Positions 8,337 through 12,268 of a DNA stretch of 12,268 bases are shown here, in pieces. A model generated the notes under the pieces. The model was not told where the DNA came from. It worked only from the letters and a program-made list of their open reading frames with translations, and searched no databases. The stretch covers positions 1 through 12,268 of the forward strand of contig SDVU01000569.1 in the NCBI GenBank assembly GCA_016256075.1, written 5' to 3'. The position numbers and the translations under genes were made by a program. Position 1 is the stretch's first letter; each line of letters opens with the position of its first letter. The DNA is from Dictyocoela muelleri. Lineage: Eukaryota > Microsporidia.

Positions 8337-8639
8337 ATGTTATATTTAAGAGTGTTACTGAGGTGTTGATCCATCGGCGTATTAAAAAATTAAGTAATTA
8401 ATAATAATGGATTTTTATTTTATTTTAGTAAAGATTGTTTCAAATTGCAGTTCATCTTCGTTCCATGCATGTCCCTGCACTTACACTTTTATTTATACTT
8501 TTTTCATTAATACTTTGATGGTTATCGGCAAACCGGAAAAATACAGAAGACTTTATTCCAGGTTTTTTTCCAGCGTTTTCCGGCGTTTTCCAGAAAAATA
8601 AGCCGAAAATTTTTGTACGCCTATACAAGGTTTTTTCAT
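8337..8639. other. Intergenic stretch with a local GC-rich repeat
   Basis: No gene is recognised. Two short overlapping opposite ORFs at 8407-8661 have no conserved features. A direct repeat of GCGTTTTCC lies at 8573-8581 and 8583-8591, and CCGGAAAA at 8533-8540 is complementary to TTTTCCGG at 8576-8583, giving an 8-bp stem. This may be the eroded edge of the repeat complex that follows. Confidence 0.5.
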
Positions 8640-8740
8640 AGTTATAGACACATTTTTTCAAAGTTAAAGACCCGTTTCTTTTTAGTTATAGAGACATTTC
8701 TTTCAAAGTTATAGACACATTTTGCAAGAGTTATAGATGA
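8640..8740 (+). repeat. 22-23 bp tandem repeat, about 4.5 copies
   Basis: Units start at 8640, 8662, 8684, 8707 and 8729 (last one partial). The consensus is AGTTATAGACACATTT followed by a T/C-rich tail. Unit lengths are 22, 22, 23 and 22 bp. The array ends exactly where the foldback structure at 8741 begins, so the two may belong to one element. Confidence 0.85.
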
Positions 8741-9228
8741 TCCGCAAAAATTCGCATCGATTAATTATTTTTTAACCATTATTTTTAACCCTTAGTTTTT
8801 AACCCTTTCTTTTTAACACTTATTTCTGAAGATTATTTTTAAACTTATTTTTTAACCTCCGTTTCTAACCTTTCTTTATTAAAATTATTTTGTTAACCCT
8901 TATTTTGTTAACTCTTATTTTTTAACATCTGTTTAAAAAGATGGGTGTTAAAAAATAATGGTTAAAAAAAAGGGTGAATAGATAAGGGTTGATAGATAAG
9001 GGTTGATAAAAATAATGTCTAAAAAACAATGGTTAAAAAATAAGGTTAAAAATAAGGGTTTAAAAATGAGAGTTAAAAAATACGGTGGAAAGAAAGTTAA
9101 AAAATAAGGGTTTTAAAAATAAGGTTTAAAAAATTCGGTTTAAAAATTAGAGTTAACAATGAGAGTTAAACAATAGGGGTCAAAAACGGGTGTTAAAAAT
9201 AATTAATCGATACGAATTTTTGCGCGGA
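8741..9228. repeat. Foldback element with arms of short TTAACCC-like units
   Basis: Both ends carry the same inverted sequence: TCCGC(GC)AAAAATTCG[CT]ATCGATTAATTATTTTTAAC. The left end starts at 8741, and its inverted copy ends at 9228. They differ by one substitution and 2-bp and 1-bp length changes. The left arm (to about 8930) is a string of degenerate units like TTTTTAACCCTTA, and the longer right arm (from about 8941) carries the reverse complement, like AATAAGGGTTAAA, with a spacing near 13-16 bp. The turn lies around 8928-8945. Long arms made of short tandem repeats are typical of foldback transposons. No internal gene and no clear target duplication are visible. Confidence 0.75.
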
Positions 9229-9230
9229 GA

Positions 9231-9266
9231 GAAAATTCGCCCTAGGTGAATTTTCGCCCTGCGAAT
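9231..9266. repeat. Small palindrome cluster beside the foldback
   Basis: GAAAATTC (9231-9238) pairs with GAATTTTC (9248-9255), and TTCGC (9253-9257) pairs with GCGAA (9261-9265). The motif AATTCGC recurs here and in both ends of the neighbouring foldback, which suggests a common origin or an extension of that element. Confidence 0.55.
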
Positions 9267-9341
9267 TTGTTTTTAATTTTCATAACCTTAGGTTTTTTAT
9301 TTTATCAATAAAATTTGTGTCCAAAAGATTATAGTTATATA

Positions 9342-9365
9342 CAGTAAACCCACCAAATAACGAAC
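9342..9365 (+). repeat. Left terminal inverted repeat of the Tigger element
   Basis: 24 bp starting CAGTAAACCCACC, preceded by the TA target duplication at 9340-9341. It pairs with 11097-11120, with mismatches only at positions 5 and 11. Confidence 0.93.
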
Positions 9366-9399
9366 AATCACAGTAACACTTTAAAAAATGTTCAGTATG

Positions 9400-10999
9400 A
9401 AAAATAACGAACATCAAAAAATTTACAATTTTTTTTTGGAAAATCCAATAAAGTGTATTTCTTTTTTTTCTTATTATTTCCAATGAATTTTTTGAAGTGT
9501 AGAGAAGGGGCTGATCTTCTGGTGAGTATTTGATTTAAAATTTCTCGAGTTGTCACAATTTTTTTTAAAACTTCATAATGCGTCATTTGTTCTTCTTATA
9601 TTTAAAAAATCTTCTTCCACAAAATCATCTAAATTTAGAATTTCGGAATTTTCTTCTGATTCAGAATCTTTAATTTCATGATTATTATTTTTCAGATCTC
9701 CAGAAATCGTTTATAAATATTTTTATTGATCCTAAAAAGAGTTAAATTAGATTAATTCGTTTGAATCAGTGGATATTGCTTCAATTGAAAACAATTTATC
9801 TGTATCCAGAAGTGCATTTTCGATTGATTTATTATAACAATTTATAATAACATCTGCTGAAACAGAATTCCGTGTTTCTAAAATAGTCATGAAGGCCTCA
9901 AAAATTATCAATTGCTTCAAAAAAGTTCCCATAAGATGCTTTTGGTGTGGTTTCTAATTTAAAATTCAATTTGTTATTTAACTTTTTTTATAAAGGGACT
10001 TAAATGCTTTAATTATTCCTTGATCGAGTGGTTGAATCTTTGTAGTAACATTCGGTGGAAGATAAAAAAGTTCAATTTTTTCTTTTTAACACCAACAAGA
10101 TGCACTGGTGCATTATCAAAGGTTAATGCTATTTTTCGGATTTCAGCCTTTATTTTTTGATTTAAATTGTCCAGCCATTCTTTAAAAATAAGCAAGTTCC
10201 TCCATGCCTTTTTATTGTGTCTATAATCAATGTTCAATCTCTTAAAATCTAGATTTTTAAACCCACGTGGTGTTTTTTCTTTCCACTAATTAAAGGATTA
10301 GATTTATCACCAAGAATACTTATAAAAAAGAGTATAGTCACTCTTTGTTTACTGAATTTTCTTTTATCAGATCTTCTCCTTTATGACATAAGGTTCTGTT
10401 TGGTGTTCATTTGAACAAAAGTCTTGTTTCGTCACAATGGAAGGAATAGGCTTTGTTGTAGCTCGATATTTTTTAGAATAAACATCTTTTGATTCTTCTA
10501 ACACATTTTCATCAATAAGACCAGGCTCACCTTTGATAAATTTACTTGTTATATTTTGCCGCGTTTTAAATTTTTGCAACCTACTATTATAAGCTTTAAA
10601 ATTTTCGACTTTGTAAATCTCAGTAAGTTTTAACGCCATTTCTTGAAGGCAAAAATCTTGAATAGTAAAAAGTCTTTTTCTCTTTAAAACAAACCACTCC
10701 ACTACTTTTCATCGTTAAATTTTGTTTTATAGTTCGTCTTTGTGATATTAAGGGGATTTCATATGTCCTTTTCTAATATTCCATCCCATTTTTTAATATT
10801 TCATTAAGAGTACCTAGAGAATATTGAACTTCTCATACAATTCTTCTTGCGTTGATCTAGTATTTTCTCTTTTATAAGCAATAATTTCTTTTTTTAGGAA
10901 TATTTTTGTTCTACTACGCTTTTTATTTCCTTTGATTCTTTCATTATAAAAGAGAGGTTTCAAAAAAAATCTTTTTCTTTTCGTAAAAAAAACATCCAT
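9400..10999 (-). pseudogene. pogo/Tigger transposase, frameshifted
   Basis: The likely start is the ATG at 10997-10999. A Psq-like helix-turn-helix region lies at about 10815-10935 (KKRSRTKIFLKKEIIAYKRE...ELYEKFNI). A CENP-B-type domain lies at about 10500-10702, with WF.LKRK, FCLQEMALKL, then F.AYNSRLQKFKTRQNI and IKGEPG, matching the family pattern. The DDE domain follows in changing frames: the first Asp in CDETRLLFK (codon 10431-10433), the KFSKQRVT..GDKSNPLISGK region near 10285-10360, FKEWLDNLNQKI, the second Asp in DNAPVH (codon 10115-10117), and the third in YLPPNVTTKIQPLDQGIIKAF (codon 10023-10025). The second-to-third spacing is 29-30 residues, as expected for pogo/Tigger. The tail at about 9750-9932 keeps the SVSADVIINCY motif. 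At least four or five frame changes plus in-frame stops show that it is inactive. Confidence 0.9.
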
Positions 11000-11096
11000 G
11001 TTCAGTGTCAAGAAATAAGAATCATACTAAAACATGTTCAAGATGAAATTTTCTAAATAAAATGTTCGTTAACAAAGAATGTTTGTTATTTGAAGC

Positions 11097-11120
11097 GTTC
11101 GTTATTTGGAGGGTTGACTG
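11097..11120 (-). repeat. Right terminal inverted repeat of the Tigger element
   Basis: 24 bp ending GGGTTGACTG, followed by TA at 11121-11122. It is the inverted partner of 9342-9365. Confidence 0.93.
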
Positions 11121-11122
11121 TA

Positions 11123-11394
11123 TTTGATTATTACCTAAAGTGGAAATAATAATTAGCAATGTTATTAGTGTAAATCTATCTAAATGTTATGTCCAGGAAA
11201 TTTTGAGTGGGTATAAATTTACAATTGCAGAATTTTCGTTTTGTGTGAATTTAATGATTAAAAATAAAAATAAATTATTTAAATATTTTGTAATTTATTT
11301 TATTAATATTAATATTTATAAAATTTAATTGCTTATTTTTCGGGTCTTCATTCGTAAGTGGCCCGAACACAAGATATCTCCTTGAATTGACAAA
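11123..11394. other. Spacer with a small GC-rich stretch
   Basis: No gene recognised. A comparatively GC-rich stretch at about 11340-11383 contains CGGG and CCCG as short complementary arms (11341-11365). It lies just beyond the C-terminal end of the Merlin relic and might be that element's eroded end, but I cannot match it to a second end. Confidence 0.4.
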
Positions 11395-11925
11395 TTAATA
11401 TACAAAAAAAATAAAAAAAAATATTTATTAAAATAAAATTCAAAAATTTCAATAAAAATACTATTAAATTCTTGTTTGGAGGTGTGCATCAAAAATCGTC
11501 TTTTAAATGAGTATTCTAATCCAATTATCAATGTTATTTCGAATAACACCATGTACTCTGCGCATATTTGTTTTCAAATGAGACCAAAACCTTTCGATAT
11601 TATTTATATATACTCCATCAAGACCAATAAATTCTTTACTATGATCAACAACTTTATGTGATAGAAATAATTTTTTTGCAACACCTGGATAAGATGGATA
11701 TCTATCAGTATGTAATTTTGTACAAACACCTGTTTTTCCTTTAAGTGAAATAGTTAATGTTTCATTTTTCTGTTATAACTCTTTTTAGAATTTTTTTTAT
11801 TTATCACGAGAATCAATGGCGCTGAAAATCCTTATAGTGTCTTTAAAATCATCATCAGTAAAATTAGGGGTACTACTCCGTTCAACGTGCACAATTTTTT
11901 CTTGAGGAGAGAAATTTATAAACAT
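11395..11925 (-). pseudogene. Merlin (IS1016/ISXO2-like) transposase, C-terminal half
   Basis: On the minus strand the sequence HTDRYPSYPGV (Asp codon 11704-11706) is followed by SHKVVDHSKEFIGLDG, then NNIERFWSHLK (Glu codon 11593-11595). Exactly 36 residues lie between the Asp and the Glu, the DD36E spacing of Merlin transposases, and the VDHS..F and IE.FWS.LK motifs are characteristic. Upstream, FTDDDFKDTIRIFSAID fits the strand between the first two acidic residues, but the first catalytic Asp and the zinc ribbon are not found on this strand. Downstream a frame change leads to EYSFKRRFLMHTSKQEF, the usual basic C-terminal helix. Two or three in-frame stops plus a frameshift make it a relic. 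Confidence 0.85.
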
Positions 11926-11985
11926 GTTACTAAGAACGAAATTTCATGAGAAAAACAAATATGCAAGCATTGAAACATGAGAATA

Positions 11986-12046
11986 GTTATATTTTATACT
12001 TATATAGATTTCGCTACGCGAAATCTATATAAATATAAAATATAAC
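11986..12046. repeat. 61-bp near-perfect palindrome
   Basis: Arms 11986-12014 and 12018-12046 (29 bp each) match at 28 of 29 positions around a 3-nt loop, TAC. The centre is GATTTCGC TAC GCGAAATC and the outer parts are A/T only. It lies between two Merlin transposase fragments that point away from each other. Such near-perfect symmetry is unusual and suggests recent origin or active maintenance. Confidence 0.95.
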
Positions 12047-12150
12047 GGCTGTAGGTGCTATCTGTACTCCCATTTCAGTATAAAAATTAAAATTTTTTAA
12101 CCCTTCAAAAATGAAAAAAAACAGAATTGGAAAATTTTAAAGATCAATTT

Positions 12151-12268
12151 ATGAAATGTCTAGTTGAGAAAGTGCGGGAGATTATGTGCATAAAGTGTTT
12201 GGGAAGAATGGTTCTTGTAAGAAACAGGAACAATATTATAAGATGTACACGAAGAATATGTCGCAATT
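12151..12268 (+). CDS. Merlin-type transposase N-terminus (zinc ribbon), cut by the window edge
   Basis: Thirty-nine codons are open from the ATG at 12151 to the edge. Two CxxC-like pairs, CIKC and later CTRRIC, with RC between them, match the N-terminal zinc ribbon of IS1016/ISXO2-like transposases, which helps DNA binding. The frame remains open upstream to a TGA near 12109 and reads KKTELENFKDQF before this ATG, which also resembles the family; the true start may thus have been lost or lie in another frame. It reads away from the Merlin relic at 11395-11925. It may be a separate copy or the displaced front of the same one. Whether it is intact cannot be seen here. Confidence 0.65.
   Translation, partial: MKCLVEKVREIMCIKCLGRMVLVRNRNNIIRCTRRICRN

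Larger units (their letters stand above)
9342..11120 (-). mobile_element. pogo/Tigger-type DNA transposon, about 1.78 kb, decayed
   Basis: Terminal inverted repeats of 24 bp (9342-9365 and 11097-11120) start CAGT and match at 22 of 24 places. TA dinucleotides at 9340-9341 and 11121-11122 are the target duplication of the Tc1/mariner superfamily. A second, inner inverted repeat, TTAACGAACAT or ATAACGAACAT, lies at 9404-9414 and 11062-11072. The interior encodes a transposase on the minus strand with the two N-terminal DNA-binding domains and the aspartate triad spacing of the pogo/Tigger family. The ends are well preserved while the coding region is broken, so this copy could still be moved by a related transposase but is not autonomous. 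Confidence 0.92.

Noticed and set aside
8407-8661. Two overlapping opposite ORFs of 64 and 69 codons
   Set aside because: No recognisable motif, no start signal, and they overlap each other and the tandem repeat.
8640-8740. A CRISPR-like array
   Set aside because: The units are contiguous, 22-23 bp and diverged with no unique spacers, in a eukaryotic setting.
8759-9200. Telomere-like TTAACCC/GGGTTA repeats
   Set aside because: The units are degenerate, spaced 13-16 bp apart and mirror each other around a centre, unlike uniform telomeric arrays. A foldback structure explains them better.
1-12268. Dictyostelium or Plasmodium as source, suggested by Asn-rich coding and AT richness
   Set aside because: The C-run start signals, the Merlin and pogo relics and the less extreme AT content of spacers fit a microsporidian better. 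The choice stays an inference.

Overview
This is AT-rich eukaryotic nuclear DNA, most likely from a microsporidian with an expanded, transposon-bearing genome of the Hamiltosporidium or Nosema kind. Four things point there. One is a single intron-free ORF of about 2.1 kb codons, loaded with Asn/Lys/Asp tracts and using mainly A/T-ending codons. Another is a CCC-type motif directly beside its ATG with an AAATTT motif just upstream, a pairing known from microsporidian genes. The last two are relics of two DNA transposon superfamilies, pogo/Tigger and Merlin, the latter known from microsporidia. The genus is inference; a slime mould or Plasmodium-like source fits less well.

Layout. Bases 1-1400 hold no recognisable gene. 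They contain a GC-rich hairpin (166-205), an orphan promoter-like signal reading left (667-690), and one copy of an old dispersed repeat (about 935-1232, minus). Bases 1471-7809 (minus) are one giant gene for a 2112-residue protein of unknown function: predicted helical, partly HEAT-like segments separated by Asn-rich inserts and in-frame tandem repeats. Its start signals lie at 7810-7836. A second, inverted copy of the dispersed repeat lies just beyond (about 8032-8336), so the gene is bracketed by an inverted pair.

Bases 8340-9340 are repeat-built: a 22-23 bp tandem array (8640-8740) abuts a 488-bp foldback structure (8741-9228) whose arms are made of short TTAACCC-like units, followed by a small palindrome cluster. 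Bases 9342-11120 are a nearly complete but decayed pogo/Tigger transposon, with 24-bp terminal inverted repeats, a TA target duplication and a transposase broken by several frameshifts. Bases 11395-11925 (minus) carry the C-terminal half of a Merlin transposase (DD36E). A 61-bp near-perfect palindrome (11986-12046) separates it from a zinc-ribbon N-terminus of the same family on the plus strand (12151 to the edge).

The only clearly intact host gene is the giant one. The rest is intergenic and mobile-element debris. There is no sign of an operon or a multi-gene system, and no functional link between the giant gene and the transposons is visible.
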